Assembly (NCBI GenBank): GCA_016490735.1
Contig: JAEMWC010000053.1
Span: 1,443,501-1,507,500 of the forward strand
Source: Pachyseris speciosa
Lineage: Eukaryota > Cnidaria > Anthozoa > Scleractinia > Pachyseridae
Reading direction: 5' to 3'
DNA length: 64,000 bases
The translations under genes and the position numbers were made by a program. The notes under the pieces are model-generated. The model did no database searches, was not told where the DNA came from, and was given only the letters and a program-made list of their open reading frames with translations. This document shows positions 10,901 to 21,217 of the stretch, one piece after another; the stretch's first letter is position 1; the number at the start of each line of letters is the position of its first letter.

Positions 10901-11859
10901 TGTGAAAAAAGCGCTTTTTTGAAAAAAGGTCAAGTTTGAATGTCGTTTTTAGGCTTAATATAAAGAAAAAAAATATAAACTCAACACAAAAAGTTAGCAT
11001 AGACACTCAGCTACAAAATATCTAAAATGTACGTCCTTAGCTTAAAACTAGAATTTTTAATGAATTTTCTACGAAACTCACTTTTTCAAACGAAAGGTGG
11101 GCACTTGCCCCCTCACCCAAACTTTGACATTTAATTACTCAGCCAATTTTCACTCAATGGAAACGAAATACATATCAATTTAAAGGTCTTTGAAAGTACT
11201 TTCCAGCGATATCAACTTTGTGGCACTTTTGGTCAAAAACGGCGACACTAAAAATAAAAGAACATATTTGGCACTTGCCCCCCTACCATAAAATTTCGAC
11301 ACCATTTCAGAAAAAAATTAATAATTAATTCCAAATATGACGTAATCATAATTCCTTAAATCCGGTTGGTCCAGTATGACATAGCTACAATGTGACCAAG
11401 TCTCAGACCTTAAGCTTGCATATTTCTGAAAATGTGCATTTTGCAAAACATTGATGTTGAATTCAGGTCGACCCAAGTCTCGAAGTCACTTTGTGTGTAG
11501 TCAGTCACATTACCTATACTGGACCTCGTTGGAGCCAGAAAAACCTAATTTTTTTTTCGCAGGTTAAGATACGGGTATCCCATGGGTATCTTTAGGGTCT
11601 AATCTAAGGAGGACATGCAAATCTTTGGGGCCAGCGGTGATTTTCTGGCTCTTTCTCCCATAGTAGGGAACTCGCCCCCCTCAAAATTTTCAAAGAGCCA
11701 TAAATTCCACAAATGGCGATGAAATCCGATGCCACTTGGCCATGATGTTGCCCACCCGACCAACTTACTATGGATGGCGTGACATGACCTGGGGTGACAC
11801 TCGACAATTTGACTAAGTGTCTAAGTGAAAGGGGGCAAGTTCCGTTCCATGGAACCTAA
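10901..11859. other. AT-rich spacer with scattered GGCACTTGCCCC motifs
   Basis: No gene is visible. Motif copies lie at 11099, 11270 and 11669, with a reverse copy at 11831. The region ends where - strand membrane-protein genes begin. Confidence 0.45.
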
Positions 11860-12186
11860 TTAGGGCCACTGACGTGGTCTTAATAAGACACTTTCAGCGC
11901 CCGAGAGACCCCTGCGATCCCATCCTCTTAAATGTATTTGCAACGCAATGCCCAGAGCCGCAATGGATAACACAATGCAAAGGATGACTATCACAGCGAT
12001 CGTAATGATGATGGTTACCCACTGAACAACTTTTAACTCTCGTTCTCTGTCATATCGTCTGGCCTCTGCCACGCGAATCAACTCTATCGACGGTCGTCCC
12101 AAAAGAGAAACTTCGATCACAGCTGGGCAAGAGTCTTTGGTGTCGAGAGAGTGTGTAAGCACCGACTTATGTCTGGAATCCGGCAT
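11860..12186 (-). CDS. Small single-pass membrane protein, 108 aa
   Basis: I start it at the MPDSR methionine (12186, reading leftwards) because that leader is shared with the EGF-like gene at 4129. About 60 residues including RPSIELIRVAEARRYDRERE precede one long hydrophobic segment (VTIIITIAVIVILCIVLSIA). A short tail with WDRRGLSGAESV follows. The module from RPS through the membrane segment closely resembles the C-terminus of the next gene upstream (12231-13565). It is therefore probably a duplicated membrane anchor turned into a separate small protein. The frame is intact. The function is unknown. Confidence 0.5.
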   Translation of the reverse strand: MPDSRHKSVLTHSLDTKDSCPAVIEVSLLGRPSIELIRVAEARRYDRERELKVVQWVTIIITIAVIVILCIVLSIAALGIALQIHLRGWDRRGLSGAESVLLRPRQWP

Positions 12187-12225
12187 ATTTTGCAGTGTGA
12201 AATGACTATTATACCGCCACCGACG
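12187..12225 (-). promoter_or_regulatory. Conserved leader before the small membrane gene
   Basis: This matches the leader upstream of the start at 4129 over roughly 30 bases with a few changes. It is likely a duplicated promoter or 5' UTR. The start codon choice for both genes relies on this match. Confidence 0.3.
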
Positions 12226-12230
12226 CGGGT

Positions 12231-13565
12231 TCAGTAAGACAGTTTCAGCTCTCGAGAGACCCTTAATATCCTGTGCTCGGGTAAATGTAACTGTGACGAA
12301 GTGCACAGAGCCACAATGGTCATAACAGTCCAAATGACGACTCCCAAGACGATCAAAACGATGATGCTTAGCCACTGAGCAACCTCTAACTCTCGTTCTC
12401 TGTTATATCGTTTGGCCAGTGCCATGTGAATCAACACTGTCGATGGTCGTTCCATAACAGCAAACAGCGACAGGGAAGATATTCCTGTCCTTGCTAAAGG
12501 AGAAAATCTCTGCAAACAAGTCACAAATTTCTCCAGGTTGTGATCACTCGACTCAAGACAAAACAAATCGGTCGTTGCTGGTTCGAGAGGCTGTACTGAT
12601 GACTTGAGTAAATGGGGTCTCCAAGTTAAAGCGACCACCACTCCCGGTGGGAAAGGTATCAGGTCGATGCAGTGGACGCTAGCCTTGCGATCATATGCAT
12701 AGCTTATACCGTGCATTATGATATGACACGTCCCATCCAGCCATCGTGCAGGTGCAAGGCACACCCCATCGTCACGCTGTATGATCAATTGGCTTTCATG
12801 TCGAGCAATTACACTGGCACCTGAAGCGCGATTGATGACCATTGGTGAGTCAACCTCGATCACATCAGCGTGGTCATCTTGAGGGTGTCCGTCTGCCCAA
12901 GGAGTCCATCCCACGTTGCATGTCCCATCATCCCACTTTACCGGAACCTGTACCATCACATTCTTGCACCATACCAACGCAGGGGGTGTAGTATCCTCTT
13001 CTGCAAAACATGTGTCCAGACAGTCACCATGAATACCACATGTTGCCGTCACATTCACAACGCCATATTTGGCGCCTCCTCCCGCAAAACAAAATGGCCA
13101 TTGTCCATCACCAGGAATTGTATCCACAGAAGGCCACGTTCGTAAGGGTATGCGACGTGCTGCCACAGTGACTGTTTCCGCAACAATGGCATGCACCTCA
13201 TCACTTGCATAGCATCGTCGATGCGATGAAATACACACAAGTCTAGACAGCAGATAGGTCTGGTTAAATGACACAGGGGCATGAATGTCCACTGGATGAT
13301 CAAAGTCAATACACTGTATTCCGCAAGGAGTTATGGGTCCTTGAAAGTACACGCGGAGAAACGACACAGTGAATAATTCCGTGACATTCATAGTTACCCC
13401 AGTTGGAGGTTTTGTACGCGATAATGTTTCATTCCTTCTTTTTTTCGCTGAAATATCAAGGGTGAAAGAGACATCCCATGTAATGTTCAAACGCACACTG
13501 GAGTCGATCTGATGGACCCCGGAAATGTACCTCGTCAATGTGTATACCGTGAATGAACACCTCAC
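12231..13565 (-). pseudogene. C-terminal part of a membrane glycoprotein-like gene
   Basis: A 444-codon frame without a stop. It is rich in Cys and has several N-glycosylation sequons (LNIT, RNET, MNVT, FNQT, VNVT), which points to a luminal or extracellular domain. Two related blocks, VKWDDGTCNVGW and ARWLDGTCHI, suggest an internal repeat. Near the C-terminus RPSTVLIHMALAKRYNRERE is followed by a membrane segment (IIVLIVLGVVIWTVMTIVAL) and a short tail. It has no start of its own: the reading continues from the frame at 13456-15336 through one frameshift near 13550. The overall form is a type I envelope-like glycoprotein, but no viral glycoprotein family is recognised. Confidence 0.5.
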
Positions 13566-15336
13566 GGATCAAGGTCATGAGCACAAATCCACTATCCCTT
13601 AAATGTTGTACGCCAGACGGTGCTCGAATCACCCCTACAATTTGACACCCAACAACTTGAGGTACACCGTCACTCTCGGGTGCGAGTGGGTCAACAACGA
13701 CCCACGAGTCCCTTTGACCCACCAACAGAACAGAATCATTGGTGCCGCTGCCTTGGTCCACTCTTGCCATTCGCAAGTAGGTCAAGTCTTTTTGCATGCA
13801 GTCAATTGTATGTTCCGGCAAAATGTGCACCAACCCTGGTACAAGCATGCACACTTTCTCTAACTTCTCCCTGATCCAAGTGGGTGGGGCCCAGTCTGGC
13901 ACGACCTCCTCAAATTCAACAACAAGAAGCTCTTAGGGAGTCCACGGAGGTAAATTTGCGTCAACGGGAACGGTAAGTGATTTGCCTACACTGGCCTGAA
14001 CAAGGTTCGGTATCAGACTTTGGATGAGCCTATGCCTATCAAAGGTCTGGAATGGGGAGATGGGAAATCGAATGACGACTGCGGTCGGGTTGTTCACTGG
14101 AAGATCGCGTTAGGTGAAAATCAACCGAAGTCTTTGCTGCATGGCAGAAACCCGCCATTGTAAAGTCACAGTCATGGCCAGTTCCATGACTAGTTCACAG
14201 TATCGCTGCAAGATGGTGCCCTCGTATGGGATATCGTTGGTATGAGGGATCACAAACTCGCACACAGTTCCCAATCGAACACCATCCAAGTGAACATATT
14301 GTTTGGCTCAAAAAGCCAGTCGTTGCAGATTGTCAAAACTTCGAAATACTTGGCTCCTTTTCTGGCGTTTTTCAAGGCTTGCTCCTCCCAATGTCGTGAC
14401 AAAAGCCAGGGTTTGTCGAACAATGTCCTCCATCTGTTCGCGGTAGGCGAAATGCGTGTGCAGATCGAGTAAAGTGTCGTGTAAACACGGGTCATATTTC
14501 ACTCCCTTTGTTTCTGCAGCATCACTTGCCAACACCCACCGTTTTGCAGGATTTTCGTTTAAGATTGGCTTGACAATTGGAAAACGTTCTTTACATGCAT
14601 CCAAAGAAATTGGCTCAAACAGCGCTATGGGTGAAGGCGGTGGCTGTTCGATGAGTTGCTGACCGGAAGGTAAAGACAAAAACGGTTATCCGTGATGCAG
14701 AGTCGCGATAGTCTTGTATAACTTGGCCAAAGTTGCCTCTGCATCGCCTACTTCTAACTCAAGATTGGCTAGCTCATCTTGATACTTTAACACTTTCCCT
14801 TCCAGATTCACGAGTGGGTATTCGGGCTGTCCTACCAGTTCCCCCAATTCTTCTAAGCATTCTTTGTGTTCCATCGGCTGCAGGGTTGATGGTGGGGAGA
14901 ATGTCATCCCGGAAAAATCGTCTTCCAAGAGCTGGGGTTCGTCAAACCTCGACTCTACTGCGGTCACTAGGGCGACCGCTGCTTCCTCTTCCAGGGTCGC
15001 CACTTGACGCCTCAATTCAGGCACAAGTTGCTCCTGTACGACTCAGATATCTTGACACTGTTGTAACTGAGTTGCCCATCCTTCATTTTGGGCAGCCAGT
15101 CTCCCTCGCTCCGCTTGAAGCTGTTGATGCTCCTGTAGACGTGCCTCCAAATCGGCCACCTCACAAGACAGTTGATCACGTTCCAGACGCAATGTGATCG
15201 CCTCGCCAGGTCTGGCTTCGGCTAGTTGTCGATTGAAAAATATTATTTTTTCCTGCCATTGTAAACGTTCTCTGGCTATGTCTTCTTGCGATTGACGGTG
15301 GTCATCGTTCAGTCGATTGAGTTCTTGTTGAGTCAT
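13456..15336 (-). pseudogene. Long single frame with five in-frame stops
   Basis: One - frame stays coding-like for 627 codons and is broken only by TGA 15043-15045, TAA 14686-14688, TGA 14308-14310, TAA 14110-14112 and TAA 13933-13935. A random frame of this length would show around thirty stops. The first 200 codons are coiled coil (RLERDQLSCEVADLEARLQE, then NLEGKVLKYQDELANLELE). The rest is mixed, globular-looking sequence (PISPFQTFDRHRLIQSLIP). It leads into the glycoprotein-like frame at about 13550, so coil and ectodomain may once have been one gene. No family is recognised. Possible roles are a tegument-like or membrane-tethered structural protein. Confidence 0.5.
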
Positions 15337-15384
15337 ATGCAGTTAGTTCTCTTTTTGCTGCAAATCTTGGAGAAAGGCTCGCAC

Positions 15385-17215
15385 TCGCCTGTTTCTCCGC
15401 GACTTGAGGCCTGTGATAACCGCATTTCTGCTTCCTGGATGACTTCTTTACACCTTTCAACCTACAACGGCTACTAGTTCACTCCCGCTCGCAATCCACA
15501 CGTTCTTGTTCTAACTGCTCCTCTAACGGGCCAATCCGTTGTCTCAGAGAAGCCACTTCACGTAAAGACGCTTGTATGGACTCTGTAAGAGTGTGAAATC
15601 TCTTATTGGCCTGACACACCAATTCCACAGACGGGGTAGTCACTGTAACACCTGCAAGCACTGACAGAACGCATTCCCATCATTCTCGCCAACTCTACGA
15701 TGGTACCTCTCGTATCATTGGCCCATTTTCCTGCATTCCTGAATTGAGCTTGGGTGAGTCGTATCAACTCCACAGATGGCATTCTTGCGATCGTGGGATC
15801 ATTTTTCTGACCCTTCATTTCACCCACAAGGTCCACCAGGCTCTATTGTGTAGATTCTGTCGCCTGGGTGTAGTCTAGTTGCTGTTTTGGTATATCCTCT
15901 ATCTTGCTCAGAATCTGTTGAATCAATCCGGTGACCAACGTTTCTGGTGTGTGATCCACACCCACAGCATCAGCCAGGCAAGAAACTTCAGAGACCGCGT
16001 CTTGAGCTTCCTTGTCCTGTTGTTCTTTTTTTGTGCGCAGTGCCATGGCAATCTCTTGTATTTCATCGACTAAAGACGATGTTGAAACAGCCTGATCACC
16101 GTCAACCATCCCTACTGCTCGTCGAAGTAGTGGAAGCGTGGCTTGTGCCTGTTCGATGACCTGTTGTGTCTCCCTGGTTTCCAACTGTGACTCTTCCGAA
16201 GCCATCTGCATCTGCCGATGAAGTTCTTCTGCTCTGAGTAATTCTCTGTCTTTTTCTCATGCATAGCGTTCATCTCTCTCTGTCTGTTGTTGCTTGGCAT
16301 TCCAGTACAGCCCCTTTGGCTTGAACTTCTCTAAGACTATGTTCGAGGTCGTTTTGTTTTGACAATTTGTACAATTTAGCCTTGGTGATGCCTGTCTCTC
16401 TTGTGTGTGTCCGTTGTAGTTCTTCGAGCTCAGCTCACATTTGGTCTCGTTCTCTTGCCACCCGCTTCCCTTCAATCTCCAGCAATTCCTTAGTTTCTGT
16501 GAATTGGTGGAGAGTTTGCTGCAATTCTTCCAGGATGGCTTTGTGTTTAGTTGCTTCTTCATTCGATTGTATTGCCTGCCCATGCCATTTCTCGTTTTCT
16601 TTGAGCAGGTTCTGGCCCTGTATGTTGTTCTAGTGCCTTTTGCAATTCTTCCTTCACTTGCTCTTCATATTGGATGCGCTCCATATCATGATCGTGTTTG
16701 TCTCGTTCATCCTCTAGCGTTTGATTCAACAGAGCGATCGTCTCGTCTTTGGCGACTAAAGATGCACTGACGCGACCAAGTTCTGTATCAGCCTCTGTCA
16801 ACCTCAGAGCCAGTGCACTTTCACATGCATGATGACTGGACAACCGTTGACCGAGATCAGCATTGTCGCTCATCAGGGTGGCTGTGGCTGCTCCTTCTTG
16901 AAGGATTGTGTCCTCTTCGTGGGTGAGAGCTGTAGCTTGAGCCGTCCACTGGGTAATAGCCATTTCTGATAATCCACTGAGTTCCATTGTGGACACTCCA
17001 GTTCCAGAACCAGATACATCGAGTCCCATCTCCTCCTGTTCCTCATTCACCAGTGAAAACTGAGCTTCATTTAGAACAGACAATTTTTGGATCCGACTTG
17101 ATCTTCTCGATCGGTTCGATCGTGCACGACTAAATCCGCTAAAATTAGATGCAGAATATGCTGAATCGGAGGCCCTAGGGTCATTCGTGATTTTCTGTTG
17201 GGTTGGTACCGCCAT
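15385..17215 (-). pseudogene. N-terminal coiled-coil region of a very long protein, decayed
   Basis: The start is taken at 17215 (MAVPTQQKITNDPRASD). After a Ser/Arg-rich head (SRARSNRSRRSSRIQ), heptad-rich sequence runs on through at least three frame changes (near 16610, 16250 and 15650). It also carries in-frame stops, such as the TAG at 15843-15845 and a TGA near 16437. Coil blocks include QTLHQFTETKELLEIEGKR and QQVIEQAQATLPLLRRAVG. A short PSVELI motif (MPSVELIRLTQAQFR near 15780, TPSVELVCQANKRF near 15630) resembles the RPSIELIRVAEARR motif of the membrane genes at 12000 and 12430. Together with the next two - strand frames this could be a single gene of some 1600 codons. Confidence 0.45.
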
Positions 17216-17261
17216 TATCTTAGGAGAGGTTAAGCCCCTGAGGAGGTTTTCGTCATCGATG

Positions 17262-17517
17262 GTAATAATAATAACAACTTTATTAAAGTCTCAAATCTTT
17301 CTAGCTGAGCACAGATGCTCTACTAATTGGAGAGACTAAATCAAATCAAATGTTGGTTTTTGGCGAGGGGAAAACCAGAGTACCTGGAGAAAAACCTCAC
17401 AGAGGAGAGTAGAGAACCAACAAACTCAATCCACTTATGACGCCGAGTCCGGGAATCAAACCCGGGACACATTGGTGGAAGGCGAGTACTCTCACCACTG
17501 CGCCAACCCTGCTCCCC
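17262..17517 (-). repeat. tRNA-headed SINE
   Basis: Reading on -, the head has an A-box-like GGCGCAGTGGTGAGAG and a B-box-like GGGTTTGATTCCC. It is followed by the body phrase TTGGTTCTCTACTCTCC and an AT-rich tail with AATAATAATAA. A second copy lies at 27176-27449. It interrupts a decayed - strand gene. CCCAAAGAGCTTTGTAG is present twice next to the head (17514-17530 and 17543-17559), a local duplication. Confidence 0.8.
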
Positions 17518-17544
17518 AAAGAGCTTTGTAGCTTTTTTAACCCC

Positions 17545-18750
17545 AAAGAGCTTTGTAGAACACAGACGCGCTGGCATTCTTGCAATATCCTCTCGAGGTT
17601 ATCATTGCAGTTAGGGAGACCTTCCTGTGTTTCCCATTGAACGTCATGTTCTCCTTCCTCTTTGATTGCTTCCTCTGCAAAGTCCATGGATCGTTCGGCA
17701 GCCAACAACCCTACCAACATAGAAGGCCAATAACTAGATGCCAGTTCACTGAAAGCGATTCTGTGCTCAATGGGAGCTGCCGGCAGCATGCCAATCCCTC
17801 CTTCCCAAACATCTTCGCAGTGCTGTGCCAACAACTCGTTTGTTTCTTAAGTGGCTTCTGGTGCTTCGATGGAACGTTTCATTTCATCAAAAACTCGATG
17901 GTGAAGTTGTTCCAGTGCTTGGGTATGTGTTTTGTCAGTTGGAACTAAAAGGGAAGGGGACATGCAAGCGACCAACCGCGTGGGTCCTATGTATTCTAGC
18001 CCAACAAATTTGTCAGGCAAAAAAGCCCTCTCACTTTCTAAGATAGACAGGTCTGACACTCCCAACCCGGCCTTGTTCACAAGGTGTTTCAAGACGCACA
18101 GCAATGATCGTTCCATCGATTCCAGTTCATTTGTTGCACTGGCTGGCAAAAACGGAGCTACCTGACCACTTGCCCAGTCCATGGTAGCTTTTAGAAGTTG
18201 GTCTACAGTTTTATGAGGGCTCCGCCTCGCTGCGAGATGATTGATGGACAGACGCAGGTCTTCGTCAGAGATCCTCTGCAACCATTCAAGCAGCGAGGTA
18301 TTGCTGCTATGACAGGCCAACTCTTCCAAAGTCATCAGGACCTCTAGGGCCAAATGTTCATTGCCAGGATGAGCTGCCCACTTTCGGCAGATGCATCAAG
18401 CCCATGCAAAGGCAAAGGCTACCACGAACCATGGCACGGTGGGTGCATCAATTCGTACTTTACCACAAAGGCCCACTGGCCAAAAAACAAGACCGGCACT
18501 ACTAGGGGCTCTGTCAAATGTCCCAGAAGGGATGAAACGTTAATCCTTTGACGTACGAATCGAAAGCAGTCCAAAGTCCTTCCTCGTCACTGGGCTCTAG
18601 TCTCAGAACCTGACGATTTGCATTGTTGATCAATTGATGTACACTCTTTATAGAGTCATCAAGCAACACCCAGTTATCATTCACTTGCCCCAGGAAACCT
18701 TCAAAGGAAGCTGCACTGACAACATTAGAGACATGACGTAATCCACTCAA
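17545..18750 (-). pseudogene. Unrecognised gene, in-frame TAA and frameshifts, cut by a SINE
   Basis: The frame 18353-17850 (helical, with PHKTVDQLLKATMDWASGQV) continues without a shift through TAA 17847-17849 into 17834-17560. It ends where the SINE is inserted. A separate - frame at 18514-18750 (NDNWVLLDDSIKSVHQLINN) is probably the upstream part of the same gene after a frameshift. The product would be mostly alpha-helical, more than 380 residues, without membrane segments. It directly precedes the coiled-coil gene on the same strand. No family is recognised. Confidence 0.4.
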
Positions 18751-18845
18751 GACGTGGTAGAGGCAGTGGTCCCGTAGGGTCTATGCCCTGCCTGCTGCAA
18801 TCTGAGACTTGACATTGTAGACGCTACATGCCGTGAAACAAAATA

Positions 18846-19316
18846 ATGGAGCGAATACTAATACAATTATCTGTTGCTTTAATTCCAACAAGAAGGGAAG
18901 AGGAGAAGAGCATGGCTGGTCTCCAATTGTTCAAACCAACTTTCCAACACGTTCGTTTCCAACCTCTTGGTCATACAAACGAGCACTGGAGAAAGCAGGG
19001 AGAATCGTATCAAAAACGTCCAAAAATGGCTTAGATATCGAGAAGAGGCAATTCTCGCCGAAAAGCCCAAACCGACAGATACATTATTGGTTTTTAGACA
19101 CTTCACCAAAGAAACATTGTTCAAAGCTATGTATTTCTAGATGAACTAGCCCTTGATACATGCACCTCTTTGCCTTCGCCTCAGTCATCTCCATGTTGCG
19201 ACGATGTAAACTACGACCCGGGCAAAGAAGAAGTATCCCACCCGATGGATCCTGTCTACAGTTATTCAGAGGAGGGAGATGAAGACGACGACGATAAAGA
19301 AGATAAAGGAGAATAG
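18846..19316 (+). pseudogene. Candidate upstream TerL exon plus an acidic tail region
   Basis: The + frame 18846-19034 holds IPTRREEEKSM, which may be a damaged TerL-type Walker A (normally Arg-x-x-Gly-Lys-Thr/Ser). It is followed by LQLFKPTFQHVRF and a GHTNEHW block where TerL ATPases have a conserved His-containing strand. I found no clear splice donor. After a frame change, a different + frame reaches TAG at 19314-19316 with a very acidic end (SYSEEGDEDDDDKEDKGE), which does not look like TerL. This entry is therefore weak. The strand is suggested by the + strand TerL exon at 20546 and by the absence of a good - frame. Confidence 0.25.
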
Positions 19317-19432
19317 GACTTGCTTTCTCGGCACCTGGCGGCAGCTTCTGATTTCTCACCCAGTGCAACGCACCAACCTATTTGACGTGCAAATCGAGTA
19401 TCTCCAATAACGCAGGTAATTTTCATAGCTGT

Positions 19433-20460
19433 CTAAGAGTAATTTCGGAGAGACAAGCCAAACGCTTCCTCAAACATGGTCTCCATGGGTAATGGACGTG
19501 ATCGTCTCACGGGAAGAGGAGAAGTGATTGTATCTTTCCCAAACTGGGGACCCTCAGCCATCATGCGCAGTGCAAAGAACACAAGAGAATTCATGTCAAT
19601 TTTTTCCTTTCTTAATTCTTCCAGTAGCTGTTCGCAAAGATCGATGAGACAATGTCGCAGAACGAGTTCAATGCATGGTGTGAATTCTTGCAAATTCAAC
19701 AACTTTCCCCATCCACCTCTCTCTTGAATTATGCCGTTGTACTTGGCTCGCTTTTGTGGGTCCACTAAGGCTTCAACCATGACACTAATTGTTTGCTTCA
19801 ATAAAGTATGCCTTTTCACACCCGTATGGAACGCATGGTTGAAGCAACGTTTCTGACTTCCTGACCTTTTCAATGCACCCCAACAAGTGCAGGTAGATTC
19901 GACTCTTGACGTTTGTTGTGCATTCCCATGCCGTACACTATCGCTGCCAAGTCAGCCGAGCTGTGTTTGGATGATACGTTCATTTCGAGGGCATCCGCGT
20001 TGGGAAGATGTTTTTGGGAGAAAGCGCAGCACCAACTGGGCTCGTTAGATTTACCCAAGCGAATGCGACAACATTGCAAAGACGAGGCGTTGTTGGGAAG
20101 ATTGATCTACTGTTGCAATCGTTGCTAAGACTCGCCACACCTGTGAACGACCATGTGCTTCAAGCACGCCAACACTCCCAAGGGCTTGTGGACATTGATA
20201 AAGTCTTCTGGTTCACACTTGTGCAACTGGCCGGTAGCGGAGGTGGATGTGCTAGTGAACACTCCATGGTTTTGTCTCGCTACTTGCAAGACAAAATCAT
20301 CATCATCCCAATTGCAGTGTTCTTTGACCTGGCGCAACAGATTAACGGGAGGAGTGACACGCAAAGCGTGGCCCACGTCAATGCTGTCTTTGGTCCACAT
20401 GGCATCGGCCACCACTCTCCCCGCTGTTGTTGCTGCTCTCGCATATCTGGGTTCTTCCAT
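19433..20460 (-). pseudogene. Unrecognised gene lying in a putative TerL intron
   Basis: The - frame from 20460 (MEEPRYARAATTAGRVVAD) runs in one frame to 19870 with in-frame TAG stops at 20125-20127 and 20107-20109. It then shifts into 19873-19433, whose product is helical (CIELVLRHCLIDLCEQLLEE). The DNA strand is ambiguous because a 312-codon + frame overlaps at 20008-20946. I favour - for 19433-20460 because the acidic and helical blocks are more protein-like, and + beyond 20546. A PPVNLLRQVKEHCNWDDDDF block loosely resembles PANLIAQVAKHCRVDLTDE on the + strand at 20940. The function is unknown. Confidence 0.4.
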
Positions 20461-20545
20461 TTGTTACTCTCAGTTACTGCTACGAGACTCATAGAAACGA
20501 ATCAAGATAGTCCTGACCTTTATTCTCATTTTCTTTTCCATATAG

Positions 20546-21047
20546 AGCGGTCACAGACAGTCTCCCGATGTGGCTTTCATCGAACAAGCTGGATGGAATC
20601 GCAAAGAATCTTTGGCATCAGCCATGGCCTACCTAATCAATCAATGAGTGGTCATGACTCTACTCTGCTCTACCATGCCTGCGGGTCACTGGTTGATGCA
20701 ATTGATGCAATTTCCAGACATACAGCATCCATCATACGATGGTCTGCGACAAATGCGCACGACACACAGAAACTTGCGTGCACTGCTTCTATCTGTGACC
20801 GGGCCACATCGACCTCATCCCAGGTCACAAAGGGCTTGTCAAACGCGTCATGGAAATGTTGCTTGATGGGTTTTACCAACGAGAGATCATGGGATATTCC
20901 AGTGGAGAAGGTGTTGGCACACAACCCGTGTTTCCTGCTAACCTAATCGCCCAGGTGGCCAAGCACTGCCGTGTCGATCTGACAGATGAAGTCTTGGCCA
21001 CAGTACAGACCATAGCAGTGGTCATCGACCCAGTCCAGTCTGCGAGA
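20546..21047 (+). pseudogene. Terminase large subunit (TerL), ATPase-end exon
   Basis: A polypyrimidine tract and TAG (20521-20545) precede this exon. SPDVAFIEQAGWNRKE matches the position of the Walker B strand (here Glu-Gln in place of the usual Asp-Glu). CSTMPAGHWLMQL resembles the coupling motif. After a frame change near 20720 a Cys/His motif follows (VCDKCARHTETCVHCFYL), then GHIDLIPGHKGLVKRV, LLDGFYQREIMG and VVIDPVQSAR. The order Walker B, Ser/Thr coupling, Cys-His block, Glu-x-Met-Gly and Asp-Pro start of the nuclease domain is that of herpesvirus-type terminases, the motors that package DNA into capsids. TGA at 20645-20647 and 20796-20798 break the frame. The proposed donor is AGA/GTAAGA at 21047/21048. 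Confidence 0.55.
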
Positions 21048-21217
21048 GTAAGACCAGTGGCATCGGCTTATGTATTCTGCTAAAGAAAACGCAACACCAG
21101 TTTTACGTGAGTATCTCATTCGGATTAGTCTCCATCCAGGCAGTCGGCCTTCCCAATGGCTATCTTATTAGAAATGTTCTCTATCAGGGCTTCGAGATGG
21201 AGATCGTCGTGTCTTGC

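Noticed and set aside
20008..20946. 312-codon + frame
   Set aside because: It covers an antisense gene on its left and uses a different frame from the TerL motifs on its right, so I read it as a chance open frame.
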